This document shows positions 1 to 7,719 of a DNA stretch of 64,000 nucleotides, one piece after another. A model generated the notes under the pieces. It saw only the letters and a program-made list of their open reading frames with translations, was not told the origin of the DNA and made no database searches. A program made the position numbers and the translations under genes. The first letter of the stretch is position 1, and each line of letters starts with the position of its first letter. The stretch is from Caballeronia sp. SBC1 (GTDB lineage Bacteria > Pseudomonadota > Gammaproteobacteria > Burkholderiales > Burkholderiaceae): contig NZ_CP049157.1 in NCBI RefSeq assembly GCF_011493005.1, positions 1,612,001 through 1,676,000 of the forward strand. The letters are read 5' to 3'.

Positions 1-483
1 GGTCATATGCGTGGTGCGGATCTCTGCTTTGGAGATCTTCGTGATGATCGCGTTCTGCAGGCCCATGACGTAGCAAAGCAAGCCTACCGTCGCGGGCACG
101 AACAGGAACCGGTTGTTTTCCAGATTCGAACCGAGCAGGCCAAAGCAGAGCAGCAGCACGGCTTCCAGCATCAACGGCAGCGCGTATTCGCTTTGTGCCC
201 GCCGGCGCCGGCCCCAGTTGATCATGATTGCGGAAGTGGCCGCGCCGGTCATGAACGCCGCGAGTGAACTCAATCCGGCGACGACGAGGCCAAGGTCGCC
301 TACCGCGAGGTTATCGGCGAGTGCCGACACGATCCCCGACATATGCGAGGTGTACTGCCCGACGGCAAGAAAACCGCCAGCGTTGGCCGCGCCTGCTATA
401 AACGCAAGCCAGCGTCCAAGGCGCCGGTTGTTCCGGTCGGTGCGCTCCGGCCTGGCGAAACCTCGCAGGTACTCTATGGGCAT
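1..483 (-). CDS. YoaK/DUF1275 family membrane protein, 3' end cut by window edge
   Basis: Reading the minus strand from an ATG at 483 gives 161 codons with no stop before the window edge, so the C-terminus is missing. The stretch YVMGLQNAIITKISKAEIRT followed by THMT (positions 1-75) is the hallmark of the DUF1275/YoaK family of small multispanning inner-membrane proteins. An early GQYTSHMSGIV segment and hydrophobic helices (IAGAANAGGFLAV; LGLVVAGLSSLAAFM; LPLMLEAVLLLCFGLL) agree. The substrate or function of this family is not established. The gene ends the minus-strand series that begins with the FNR-type regulator 15 bp upstream and may be its operon partner. Confidence 0.85.
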   Translation of the reverse strand, partial: MPIEYLRGFARPERTDRNNRRLGRWLAFIAGAANAGGFLAVGQYTSHMSGIVSALADNLAVGDLGLVVAGLSSLAAFMTGAATSAIMINWGRRRRAQSEYALPLMLEAVLLLCFGLLGSNLENNRFLFVPATVGLLCYVMGLQNAIITKISKAEIRTTHMT

Positions 484-498
484 GTCCGTTCGCTTCGA

Positions 499-1323
499 TC
501 AAACCCCGGCGAGCTTCTCGCTGTCGAGAATGTGTACCTGCTTGCCGTTTGTATCGATCACCCCTGCTTGCTGCAGCTTGGAGAACATCCGGCTTACGGT
601 CTCGAGTTTCAGCCCGAGATAGCTGCCAATCTCTTCACGCGTCATCCGCAGGTTGAATTCCGCGGAAGAGTAGCCCCGCGTTTTCATCCTCGACGACAAA
701 TTGAGCAGGAACGCAGCCACGCGCTGCTGCGCGGTCATGGTGCCGAGCATCATCATGAGGCCGGATTCGCGCACGATCTCGCCGCTCATCATGCGATGCA
801 CATGCTGCTGCATGGCCTTTACGTCGTGGCAAAGGTCCTCCAGCAAGTCGAACGGGATGACACACACCTTGCTGTCCTCGAGCGCGATCGCATCGCAATT
901 CTGTTCATCGGAGCACACGCCGTCGAGTCCGAGCGGTTCACCCGCAATATGAAACCCGGTGACCTGCTCGTGGCCGTCGCGATGCGTGATGACTGTCTTG
1001 AAGCAGCCGACACGCACGGCGTAGATGCTTTTGAATTTATCGCCGGCGCGGTATAGCGTCTCGCCGCGTCGTACAAGCCGCGTGGAGCAGACAATGGCGT
1101 CGAGCCGTGCCAGCTCCGTCGCGCTCAGATGAGCCGGCATGCAGATGGAGTGCAACGAACAGCCGGAGCAGCTCGTGCTCGCGAGTGCGCCCGGTGGTGG
1201 CAGGCTCGTGGTGGCGGAACGCGCCATATAAGCGAGACGATTCGCGGTCGTTGAAGCGGCCGGTGCGTAAGTGGGCGCATAAGCGGCCTTACATGCGGGC
1301 GCATAAGCGGTAGCTGAGGTCAT
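499..1323 (-). CDS. fnr: FNR/ANR-type oxygen-sensing transcriptional regulator
   Basis: This is a 274-residue Crp/FNR regulator. Cys52, Cys55 and Cys61 have the C-x2-C-x5-C spacing of E. coli FNR Cys20/23/29, and Cys154 lies 93 residues after the third, exactly like FNR Cys122, so a [4Fe-4S] oxygen-sensing cluster is expected. A cyclic-nucleotide-like barrel spans about 70-185, and the recognition region MTREEIGSYLGLKLETVSRM lies near the C-terminus. The ATG at 1323 is chosen because a GGAGA motif lies 6 bases upstream; a longer frame reaches 1389. The N-terminus is about 30 residues longer than E. coli FNR and carries AYAP-type repeats. It is the obvious candidate to act at the five FNR-type sites between 4006 and 9820. 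Confidence 0.93.
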   Translation of the reverse strand: MTSATAYAPACKAAYAPTYAPAASTTANRLAYMARSATTSLPPPGALASTSCSGCSLHSICMPAHLSATELARLDAIVCSTRLVRRGETLYRAGDKFKSIYAVRVGCFKTVITHRDGHEQVTGFHIAGEPLGLDGVCSDEQNCDAIALEDSKVCVIPFDLLEDLCHDVKAMQQHVHRMMSGEIVRESGLMMMLGTMTAQQRVAAFLLNLSSRMKTRGYSSAEFNLRMTREEIGSYLGLKLETVSRMFSKLQQAGVIDTNGKQVHILDSEKLAGV

Positions 1324-1407
1324 GCCTGTCTCCAGAAGAGTCGGACGATCACTGAATAGATGAATTGACGAGCTGTGCGGATCGGGCACTGATCGACTGA
1401 AAGGCGG

Positions 1408-1806
1408 TCATACCGGCTCGCAGGATGTTGGCTCGGGGCGGGGCGCATCCGCCAGTTGCTGAATCGTGTCGCGGGCTAGTTCGTATTCGCAGGTCTTGTC
1501 GAAGAAATAGCGGGCGCCGGCGCGCTGGCACGCGGCACGAAACGCCGGGCCCGAATGATTGGTCAACACCATGGTCAGGATGGGCGGCGTGGCACGCGCC
1601 AGCGATTCAACGATGTCCATGCCGTTGCCACCCGCCAGATGCGGGTCAACGATCACGAGATCGGCGCGGGTCATGCGGATGCACCCCAGCGCCGTGTCCG
1701 CTTCTTCCGACTCGCCCACGATCACCACACCGGCCAGCGCGCCAATCAGCGCAGAGAGGCGGCGGCGCACAGGGCTTGAGTCGTCGACAAGGAAGATCTT
1801 CAGCAT
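1408..1806 (-). CDS. Single-domain response regulator (CheY-like receiver)
   Basis: A stand-alone receiver domain of 132 residues. The acidic pair in FLVDDS (Asp8, Asp9), the phosphoacceptor Asp54 in LVIVDPHLAGGNG, the conserved Thr/Ser region MVLTNHSG and the Lys in FFDKTCE are all present, and there is no output domain. I chose ATG 1806 because the receiver fold starts there; a TTG at 1836 would add ten residues. It lies between the FNR-type regulator and the NarL-type regulator, so it may act as a phosphate sink or protein-interaction switch for one of the two nearby kinases. That role is inference. Confidence 0.85.
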   Translation of the reverse strand: MLKIFLVDDSSPVRRRLSALIGALAGVVIVGESEEADTALGCIRMTRADLVIVDPHLAGGNGMDIVESLARATPPILTMVLTNHSGPAFRAACQRAGARYFFDKTCEYELARDTIQQLADAPRPEPTSCEPV

Positions 1807-1983
1807 GGCGCGCAACCGTTTGAGTTCATGCGCCAAAGTATGATCGCGGCTATCTCAAAATAAAATGGGCGAGCGGCCAGACATGATGTAGGGGTTTGGG
1901 AAGGGCTGTAGGGATCGGACTACACGCTTGATGCTTGCGTATTGGGCGGGGGTATTCAGGCTATTTCGCGCTTATTGGACCCG

Positions 1984-2631
1984 TCAGGCGTCGCAGTCGT
2001 CGTCGAAGAGCTTGTGGCGCATGGCGTAGCGGACCAGTGCGGTGTCGTGCGGCATCTGCATTTTTTCGAGGATGCGAGTTTTGTACGTGCTGACAGTCTT
2101 GGCGCTCACCGACAGCGCCTGGGCGATCTGCGTGATCGTTTCACCCGCGGCGATCCGCCGGAATACTTCGAATTCGCGGTCGGAAAGACGCCGGTGCGGC
2201 AGGTCGTCGGCTGGTTCGTTCAGGCTTTGTGCTAGCCGCTCGGCCATGGCGAGGCTCACGTACACGCCGCCCGCCGCGACCTTGCTCACCGCCGTGACCA
2301 GTTCGGCGCTCGCGCTTTCCTTGGTCAGATAACCCGATGCCCCCGCCTTGAACGCACGTACCGCGTATTGCTGTTCAGCATGCATTGTCAGGACCAGGAT
2401 GCGCAGCGCCGGTTTCTCGTCCTTGATCTGCTTGAGCAGTTCGACGCCGTTCCTGCCGGGCATGGACAGGTCGAGGACCAGCACGTCCGCCGGCGTGGCG
2501 CGGATCATCGCCATGGTGGTAGCGCCGTCGCTGGCTTCACCAGCGACTTCAAGGCCGTTCGCGCTGAGCAGGATATGGCGTAGCCCGTCACGCACGAGGG
2601 CGTGGTCATCGGCGATCAATACTCGGGTCAT
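1984..2631 (-). CDS. NarL/FixJ-family response regulator
   Basis: A 215-residue two-domain regulator. The receiver domain has ADDH, phosphoacceptor Asp54 (VLVLDLSMPGRNG) and the Lys in YLTKES. The LuxR-type helix-turn-helix at about 150-210 (LSDREFEVFRRIAAGETITQ, then KTVSTYKTRILEKM) binds DNA. Its ATG overlaps the stop of the upstream kinase gene by four bases (ATGA), so the pair is translationally coupled and forms a cognate two-component system. The nearest promoter element is the FNR-type site at 4006, upstream of the kinase gene. Target genes are not shown by the sequence; the neighbouring stress genes are the likely ones. Confidence 0.93.
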   Translation of the reverse strand: MTRVLIADDHALVRDGLRHILLSANGLEVAGEASDGATTMAMIRATPADVLVLDLSMPGRNGVELLKQIKDEKPALRILVLTMHAEQQYAVRAFKAGASGYLTKESASAELVTAVSKVAAGGVYVSLAMAERLAQSLNEPADDLPHRRLSDREFEVFRRIAAGETITQIAQALSVSAKTVSTYKTRILEKMQMPHDTALVRYAMRHKLFDDDCDA

Positions 2632-3905
2632 TGCAGCGGTTCTTCCTCGGTGTTTTCGGGATTGTCGGAGAAAGGCTCGTCCTGTTGCAAGGTCGCCAGT
2701 GGAAATGTAACGGTCACAGCGAACCCTTGTCCGATGCCGGATTCGATTGACACCGACCCGTCCAGCCCGTGCGCCCGCTCGCGAATGCCGATAAGGCCAA
2801 ACGACTTGCGCCCGGCGTCGGCACGCTCATGGGCGCCTATGCCGTCGTCGGCAATGCGCAGGATGCAGCGGTCACCTTCCAGATACAACGCGAGATCCAC
2901 ACGGGTAGCTTGCGCATGGCGCGCCACGTTGGTCAGCGCTTCCTGCACGATCCGGAACACGGCGGTCGCACCGTCGCGGCTGAAAATGGTGTGCCTCGCG
3001 TCGATCCGCCGCTCGACGTCAATACCGTAGCGGTTCGTAAAGTCGATCGCCAGCCAGTCGATGGCCGGGACCAGGCCCAGGTCATCGAGCATCACTGGGC
3101 GCAGATCGGCGGCTATCCGGCGCATCGAGGCGACAGTTGCGTCAATCAGGCGCTGCATGCCGCGCAAGTGTGCGCGCGCCTCAACGTCTGTTCCAGGGCT
3201 AAGTTCGAGCGAGGATATATCCATTTTCAGCGCGGTCAATTGCTGGCCCAGGTCGTCATGCAATTCCCTTGCAATACGGGATTTTTCTTCCTCGCGGATA
3301 TTCAGCAGATTCGCGGAGAGCTCCCGCAGTTCCTCGTGCGAGCGCTGCAGCGAGCGTTCAGCGTCGATTTGCGCGCTGATGTCACGCAGCATCACCGTGT
3401 AAAGCTTGCCGTTTTCATCGCCGAATTGAGAAATCGATGCTTCGAACGGGAACTCGCCGCCGCTCGCGCGCAGGCCATACAGTATGCGCCGCCCGCCCAT
3501 TTGCCGGTCGGACACGCCGGTAACGCCGAACTGGCGCACATGCGCTTCGTGACCGGCGCGAAAGCGCTCGGGAACGAAGCGGGCAAGGGGGGTACCGAGC
3601 GCGTTGGCCGCCGGGCAGTCGAACAGACGTTCTGCCATTGGATTGAACATGACGATACGCTGGTTTTCGTCGATGGTAATGATCGCTTCCATCGACGACC
3701 GGATGATGCCAAGCAGCCGCGCTTCGTCAAGCCGCGTTGAAGCCAGCGCCGTGGCCTTCGCGGTCTTCGTGCCCTTGCGCGTGAGTGTCACGAAGGCTGC
3801 GCTCGCGGTGAGAAGGAGCGCGCCGACAATGCCAACTGTGCCGGTCACGCGGGTCTGTCGACCGGCGCTGCGCTGCGATGCCGTGTTACGCCGTGGCGCG
3901 GACAT
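2628..3905 (-). CDS. PAS-domain sensor histidine kinase (NarX/DegS class)
   Basis: A 425-residue kinase. It has one membrane helix at about 22-42, a PAS domain at about 62-185 (SSMEAIITIDENQRIVMFNP), a HisKA_3 dimerisation domain with phosphoacceptor His216 in RIARELHDDLGQQL, and a HATPase domain with EALTNVARHAQA and DDGIG. It should autophosphorylate and pass phosphate to the response regulator encoded four bases into its 3' end. GGAG lies about 7 bases before the ATG. The gene is divergent from the stress protein at 4078, and a perfect FNR-type site lies between them. The PAS ligand is unknown; redox or oxygen sensing is an inference from context. Confidence 0.93.
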   Translation of the reverse strand: MSAPRRNTASQRSAGRQTRVTGTVGIVGALLLTASAAFVTLTRKGTKTAKATALASTRLDEARLLGIIRSSMEAIITIDENQRIVMFNPMAERLFDCPAANALGTPLARFVPERFRAGHEAHVRQFGVTGVSDRQMGGRRILYGLRASGGEFPFEASISQFGDENGKLYTVMLRDISAQIDAERSLQRSHEELRELSANLLNIREEEKSRIARELHDDLGQQLTALKMDISSLELSPGTDVEARAHLRGMQRLIDATVASMRRIAADLRPVMLDDLGLVPAIDWLAIDFTNRYGIDVERRIDARHTIFSRDGATAVFRIVQEALTNVARHAQATRVDLALYLEGDRCILRIADDGIGAHERADAGRKSFGLIGIRERAHGLDGSVSIESGIGQGFAVTVTFPLATLQQDEPFSDNPENTEEEPLQ

Positions 3906-4005
3906 AGGGTCTCCGGGAAAGAGCTAAAGGTGCGCCGCTGAGGTTGTGCGGATCATACCGTGCGCTTCGGACGTGATTTTCGCCGCCCACCCCCGGCCGC
4001 GTGAA

Positions 4006-4019
4006 TTGATGTGGATCAA
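4006..4019. promoter_or_regulatory. FNR-type site, perfect consensus
   Basis: TTGATGTGGATCAA matches TTGAT-N4-ATCAA in all ten defined positions. It lies between the divergent kinase gene (start 3905) and the stress-protein gene (start 4078), centred about 65 bases before the latter's ATG, where an activator site could serve either promoter. Confidence 0.85.
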
Positions 4020-4077
4020 TTGACCGGCGGGCCTGCACGCGGACACTGAAGCTTGAACGACATCCGGAGAGCCGGTC

Positions 4078-4551
4078 ATGTACAAACGAATTCTGGTAGC
4101 GCTCGACGGCAGCGTCAGCGCGAGCCTCGCGCTTGAAGAGGCGCTCAAGCTGGCGCAAGCGGTGGATGCAACGTTGATGGTGGCGTGCGTTGTCTCGCAC
4201 GACGTTTGCGATCTCGTGGGAGTTATCGGAGAACAAGCGGCCGATGCGGGCGCGCACTGGCAACTCGATCATGTGCGCGACTTGTGCGAGCGCAGCGGGG
4301 TACGCTGCATTACTCAGATAATTGATGCGCACGGCGCGAGCATCCCGGACGCCCTCATGCAGGCGGCCCAGGCATTCGAAGCGGATCTCATCGTCATGGG
4401 GGCGCATGGGCCGCGTGGCGTGCGCCGGCATTTGATCGGCAGCGTTGCGGAAACGGTTTTGCGGTCGAGTCATGTTCCGGTCCTCACCGTTCGTGACGAT
4501 CAGCGTGACGAGGAACACGACGACAAGCACGACGCGGCGCTCGCGCTCTAG
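4078..4551 (+). CDS. Universal stress protein (UspA family)
   Basis: A 157-residue single-domain Usp. It opens with YKRILVALDGSVSASLALEE and ends in the nucleotide-binding loop MGAHGPRGVRRHLIGSVAET, the form found in ATP-binding members. The C-terminus carries an extra charged tail rich in Asp, Glu and His. GGAGA lies 8 bases before the ATG. The gene sits just downstream of a perfect FNR-type site, fitting the known induction of Usps under oxygen limitation in Burkholderia. It is convergent with the stress protein at 4625-5131. A 355-residue frame on the opposite strand is a shadow. Confidence 0.95.
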   Translation: MYKRILVALDGSVSASLALEEALKLAQAVDATLMVACVVSHDVCDLVGVIGEQAADAGAHWQLDHVRDLCERSGVRCITQIIDAHGASIPDALMQAAQAFEADLIVMGAHGPRGVRRHLIGSVAETVLRSSHVPVLTVRDDQRDEEHDDKHDAALAL

Positions 4552-4624
4552 CGCTCTGGCGCATTCCCTAGCGGCCCGACCGGCGGCGCTCAGTCGCTGG
4601 GCCGGATCGAGACCGTCCCGCCGC

Positions 4625-5131
4625 TTATAAAGACGCGCCGGCAACGTCCGGCGTGCTCGCTTTGCGTGGTTCCCTTCTTTCCGCGGAATGCAGCGGTACC
4701 AATAGCACTGGCCGGGTCGAAATCCGCAAGAAACGCTCGGCCACGCTGCCCAGCACGAGCCTGCGCCAGCCGCGCCGGCCGTGCGTGCCCATGACCACGA
4801 GATCAGCGCTGAAATCTTTTGCGGCGGCCGTGATCCTTTGGGCGATATCGTCTCCCAAAGGATCGACTTCAACAACGAGTGTCGAACCTTTGACACCCGC
4901 GCGCAGCATCTTGGCGGCAGCGTCGGCCAGCACCAGTGAACCCTCTTTGACAAAGGCCTCGCGTACGAGCGACGGATCGCAGGCCGGCCCCGAATACATC
5001 AATTGCGGCACGTCCACCACATAAACCGGCTTGAGTTCCGCGTCGTGTTCGTGAGCGAGTTCCAGCGCGGCGTCGAGGGCGTGCGCCGACGTTTCACTAC
5101 CGTCGATAGGAACGAGAATGCGGGTGTACAT
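4625..5131 (-). CDS. Universal stress protein (UspA family)
   Basis: A 168-residue single-domain Usp with the full signature: N-terminal TRILVPIDGSETSAHALDAA and the loop MGTHGRRGWRRLVLGSVAER. It follows the two-domain Usp gene by 29 bases on the same strand and has a strong GAGGAGA ribosome site, so the two are probably cotranscribed from the FNR-controlled region near 6138. Such proteins bind ATP and support survival under starvation and hypoxia; the exact partner is unknown. Confidence 0.95.
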   Translation of the reverse strand: MYTRILVPIDGSETSAHALDAALELAHEHDAELKPVYVVDVPQLMYSGPACDPSLVREAFVKEGSLVLADAAAKMLRAGVKGSTLVVEVDPLGDDIAQRITAAAKDFSADLVVMGTHGRRGWRRLVLGSVAERFLRISTRPVLLVPLHSAERREPRKASTPDVAGASL

Positions 5132-5160
5132 GAAGAATCTCCTCGGCTCTCAAGCCAACA

Positions 5161-6000
5161 TCAATGTGACATCAATACGGGTATGGGCATGGACGCCAGC
5201 ATGGTGCGCGTTGCACCGCCCATCACGAGTTCCTGCCAGCGCGAGTGGCCATACGCGCCCATGACGATGAGGTCGGCGCCCAGGTCCGCCGCGCCCGTAA
5301 GCAGCATGTCGCCCATGGGCACGTCATTGATATCGTCGATTGCCGCCACTTCGGCCTTGACGTCGTGCCGAGCGAGCAGGAGCGCGATGTCGGCGCCTGG
5401 AATGCGGTTGGCACCCTGCTCGTCTTTCGACTCGTTGAGCCTGACGACGGTGACTTTTTCGGCGCGCTGCAACAGCGGCATGGCGTCGTGGACCGCGCGG
5501 GCCGACTCGCGGCTGCCGTTCCACGCGACCATGATGTTCGCACCAAGCGTGGGGAACACGCCGGTGTAGGGAATGAACAGCACAGGGCGGCCCGAGGTCA
5601 TTACGAGCGTTTCGGGGAAATGATCGGAGATAAATGCTTCCGGATCGTCTGGATCGTCCTGGCCCGCCACGACCAGATCCGCGTAGCGGGCATAACGAGG
5701 AATCGCTTCGCCGGCGGAATCGGGATAGTCGATCCACTGGCCTCTCACGCCCGCGCGCAGCAGTTCCGCGTGAAAGATCCGTTCGAGCGCGCCGTGACGT
5801 TGCTGGCGGGTTTTACGGTGCTCTTCGTAGTAGTCCGCCGTTCCGGCCATGACATAGAAAGAACGCGGATCTGGACTGAACGCCGAGAACACGCCGGTCA
5901 GGTGCGCGTCGAATTGTAAGGCGAGACGCAACGCATATTCGAGGCGTGGCTGGGCGCGCGCGCTCATGTCGAGTTGAACAACGATGCTTTTGTAGCTCAT
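5161..6000 (-). CDS. Tandem-domain universal stress protein
   Basis: A 279-residue protein made of two Usp folds, as in UspE-like proteins. The first half (about 1-145) starts YKSIVVQLDMSARAQPRLEY and lacks a clear nucleotide loop. The second half (about 150-279) carries VMGAYGHSRWQELVMGGATR, a degenerate loop in which GS is replaced by GG, so strong ATP binding is doubtful. GGAG precedes the ATG at 6000. A perfect FNR-type site lies 132 bases upstream, and the gene heads the two-gene Usp unit. Confidence 0.93.
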   Translation of the reverse strand: MSYKSIVVQLDMSARAQPRLEYALRLALQFDAHLTGVFSAFSPDPRSFYVMAGTADYYEEHRKTRQQRHGALERIFHAELLRAGVRGQWIDYPDSAGEAIPRYARYADLVVAGQDDPDDPEAFISDHFPETLVMTSGRPVLFIPYTGVFPTLGANIMVAWNGSRESARAVHDAMPLLQRAEKVTVVRLNESKDEQGANRIPGADIALLLARHDVKAEVAAIDDINDVPMGDMLLTGAADLGADLIVMGAYGHSRWQELVMGGATRTMLASMPIPVLMSH

Positions 6001-6131
6001 CGCAGGCTCCGTAGTGGGTCGTTGGCGTCAGTGACGCAGTGAGCGGGTGGCGTTGCTCCGGAATCGGTCCTGGAACCGGTCCAGATCGCCCGGCGCTTAC
6101 AAAAAGTCTATGAGTTCGCGCTTTTTTTCCG

Positions 6132-6145
6132 TTGATGCAGATCAA
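6132..6145. promoter_or_regulatory. FNR-type site, perfect consensus
   Basis: TTGATGCAGATCAA matches the FNR consensus fully. It lies upstream of the minus-strand Usp pair (start 6000). The next site, at 6229, faces the divergent dehydrogenase gene, so each promoter seems to have its own box. Confidence 0.85.
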
Positions 6146-6228
6146 GGAGCCGCAACCCGGCGGGTCTTGAACGGCGCGCGGCAGCTGTCATGGTCACGGC
6201 GGAAACTTCCGCGTTCATGTCTTATCGA

Positions 6229-6242
6229 TTGATACAGGTCAA
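6229..6242. promoter_or_regulatory. FNR-type site, one mismatch
   Basis: TTGATACAGGTCAA differs from the consensus at one base. Its centre is about 86 bases before the alcohol dehydrogenase ATG at 6322, and it probably serves that promoter. Confidence 0.75.
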
Positions 6243-6321
6243 CCGCGCCGGCGTCGCCAAGCCTAAAGTTTTGTCGTGGAAGCCCCGTTTCCAGGTATGT
6301 CCAGGTAAAAGGAGATTGACG

Positions 6322-7359
6322 ATGAAGGCACTCGTGTATCACGGACCCGGCAGTAAATCCCTCGACGAACGACCAATGCCAGAGCTCCTTTCGGCGACGG
6401 ACGCCATCGTCAAGGTCACGCGCACGACAATCTGCGGTACGGACCTGCACATCCTGAAAGGTGACGTGCCAACTTGTGAACCGGGCCGCATCCTGGGACA
6501 CGAGGGCGTTGGCATAATCGAGCACGTAGGCGCCGCGGTTTCGACATTCAAACCCGGCGATCACGTCCTGATTTCCTGCATCACGTCGTGCGGAAAATGT
6601 GATTATTGCCGCCGCGGCATGTACTCCCATTGCACGACAGGCGGCTGGATTCTCGGCAACAAGATTGACGGCACGCAAGCCGAATATGTGCGTATCCCGC
6701 ACGCGGAAACGAGCTTGTATCCCATTCCCGCCGGTGCCGATGAGGAAGCGCTGGTCATGCTCTCGGACATCCTTCCAACCGGTTTCGAGTGCGGCGTGCT
6801 GAACGGAAAAGTGCAGCCGGGCAGCACGGTTGCCATTGTCGGCTCGGGACCCATTGGCCTTGCCGCGTTGCTCACGGCGCAGTTCTACGCACCGGCGCAG
6901 ATCATTATGATCGACCGCGATGCAAACCGGCTGGAAGTAGCGCGAACCTTCGGCGCGACCGCGTGCGTGAATAATTTAAGTGGCGACCCGGTGGCTGAAA
7001 TCATGAAGCTGACCGGTGGCATTGGCGTGGATTGCGCAATCGAAGCGGTCGGTGTGCCCGCCAGCTTCGAACTATGCGAATCGATCATTGCGCCTGGCGG
7101 CACCATCGCCAATGTGGGCGTGCATGGCGTGAAGGTCGATCTGCACATGGAATGCCTGTGGGATCGCAACATAACGATTACCACGCGACTGGTCGATACC
7201 GTCAGCACGCCCATGCTGCTAAAGACTGTGCGTTCCGGGCGTCTGGAAGCGGGCAAGCTTATCACCCACCGCTTTGCGCTGAACGACGTTTTAAAAGCGT
7301 ACGAGACCTTCTCACAAGCCGCCGATACACATGCGCTCAAGGTGATTATCGAAGCTTAA
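6322..7359 (+). CDS. Zinc-dependent medium-chain alcohol dehydrogenase
   Basis: A 345-residue MDR-family dehydrogenase. The catalytic zinc ligands are in ICGTDLH and GHEGVG; the structural zinc cysteines are in SCGKCDYCRRGMYSHC; the NAD(P) Rossmann motif is VAIVGSGPIGLAA (about residue 170). It should interconvert small alcohols and aldehydes with NAD(H). AGGAG lies 8 bases before ATG 6322, which is preferred over the longer frame from 6190. The gene follows an FNR-type site, consistent with a role in disposing of reductant when oxygen is scarce. A similar dehydrogenase belongs to the low-oxygen locus of B. cenocepacia. Confidence 0.94.
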   Translation: MKALVYHGPGSKSLDERPMPELLSATDAIVKVTRTTICGTDLHILKGDVPTCEPGRILGHEGVGIIEHVGAAVSTFKPGDHVLISCITSCGKCDYCRRGMYSHCTTGGWILGNKIDGTQAEYVRIPHAETSLYPIPAGADEEALVMLSDILPTGFECGVLNGKVQPGSTVAIVGSGPIGLAALLTAQFYAPAQIIMIDRDANRLEVARTFGATACVNNLSGDPVAEIMKLTGGIGVDCAIEAVGVPASFELCESIIAPGGTIANVGVHGVKVDLHMECLWDRNITITTRLVDTVSTPMLLKTVRSGRLEAGKLITHRFALNDVLKAYETFSQAADTHALKVIIEA

Positions 7360-7466
7360 GGAAGGTGCAGGTGTTCCGCCGATGCTGGCTTGGATGCGGC
7401 GCGGTTCATGGTTTGGCGGCACTAACACGGAGCGGCCGTCAGGTCGTCGAGTAAGGGAGACATGAC

Positions 7467-7703
7467 ATGGCACTGACGGGTCAAGTGACGGGGGACGGCT
7501 GGAGCGTTTCCACCCACAGCATTCCTGTCGACGGCGGCTTTTGCTGTGAAGTGCACGTTGCCCATGGCGGCGCGGCAGGTGAATTCAAACATCAGTTCCG
7601 GCATTCGAAAATCTTTGCGCGCGAGTGGGAGACGGTACTCGACGGCTTGCGCGAGGGCGTGGTGTGGATCAGCCTGAAACGCGCGGAAACGATTCATCTG
7701 TAG
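7467..7703 (+). CDS. Small conserved-type hypothetical protein
   Basis: A 78-residue soluble protein with a good ribosome site (GGGAG, 7 bases before the ATG). It has a compact pattern of alternating strands (GWSVSTHSIPVDGGFCCEVH) and a His/Phe-rich middle (EFKHQFRHSKIF), and no signal peptide or membrane helix. I do not recognise a family. It lies 107 bases after the alcohol dehydrogenase and is convergent, 16 bases apart, with the PAS kinase, so it is probably the last gene of the FNR-linked dehydrogenase unit. Confidence 0.7.
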   Translation: MALTGQVTGDGWSVSTHSIPVDGGFCCEVHVAHGGAAGEFKHQFRHSKIFAREWETVLDGLREGVVWISLKRAETIHL

Positions 7704-7719
7704 GGCGGCGCGCAATGAC

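Noticed and set aside
3886..4953. 355-codon frame on the minus strand
   Set aside because: It lies antisense to the clear UspA gene at 4078-4551 and crosses the FNR-type promoter region. Its composition is Arg/Ala-rich without any family signature.
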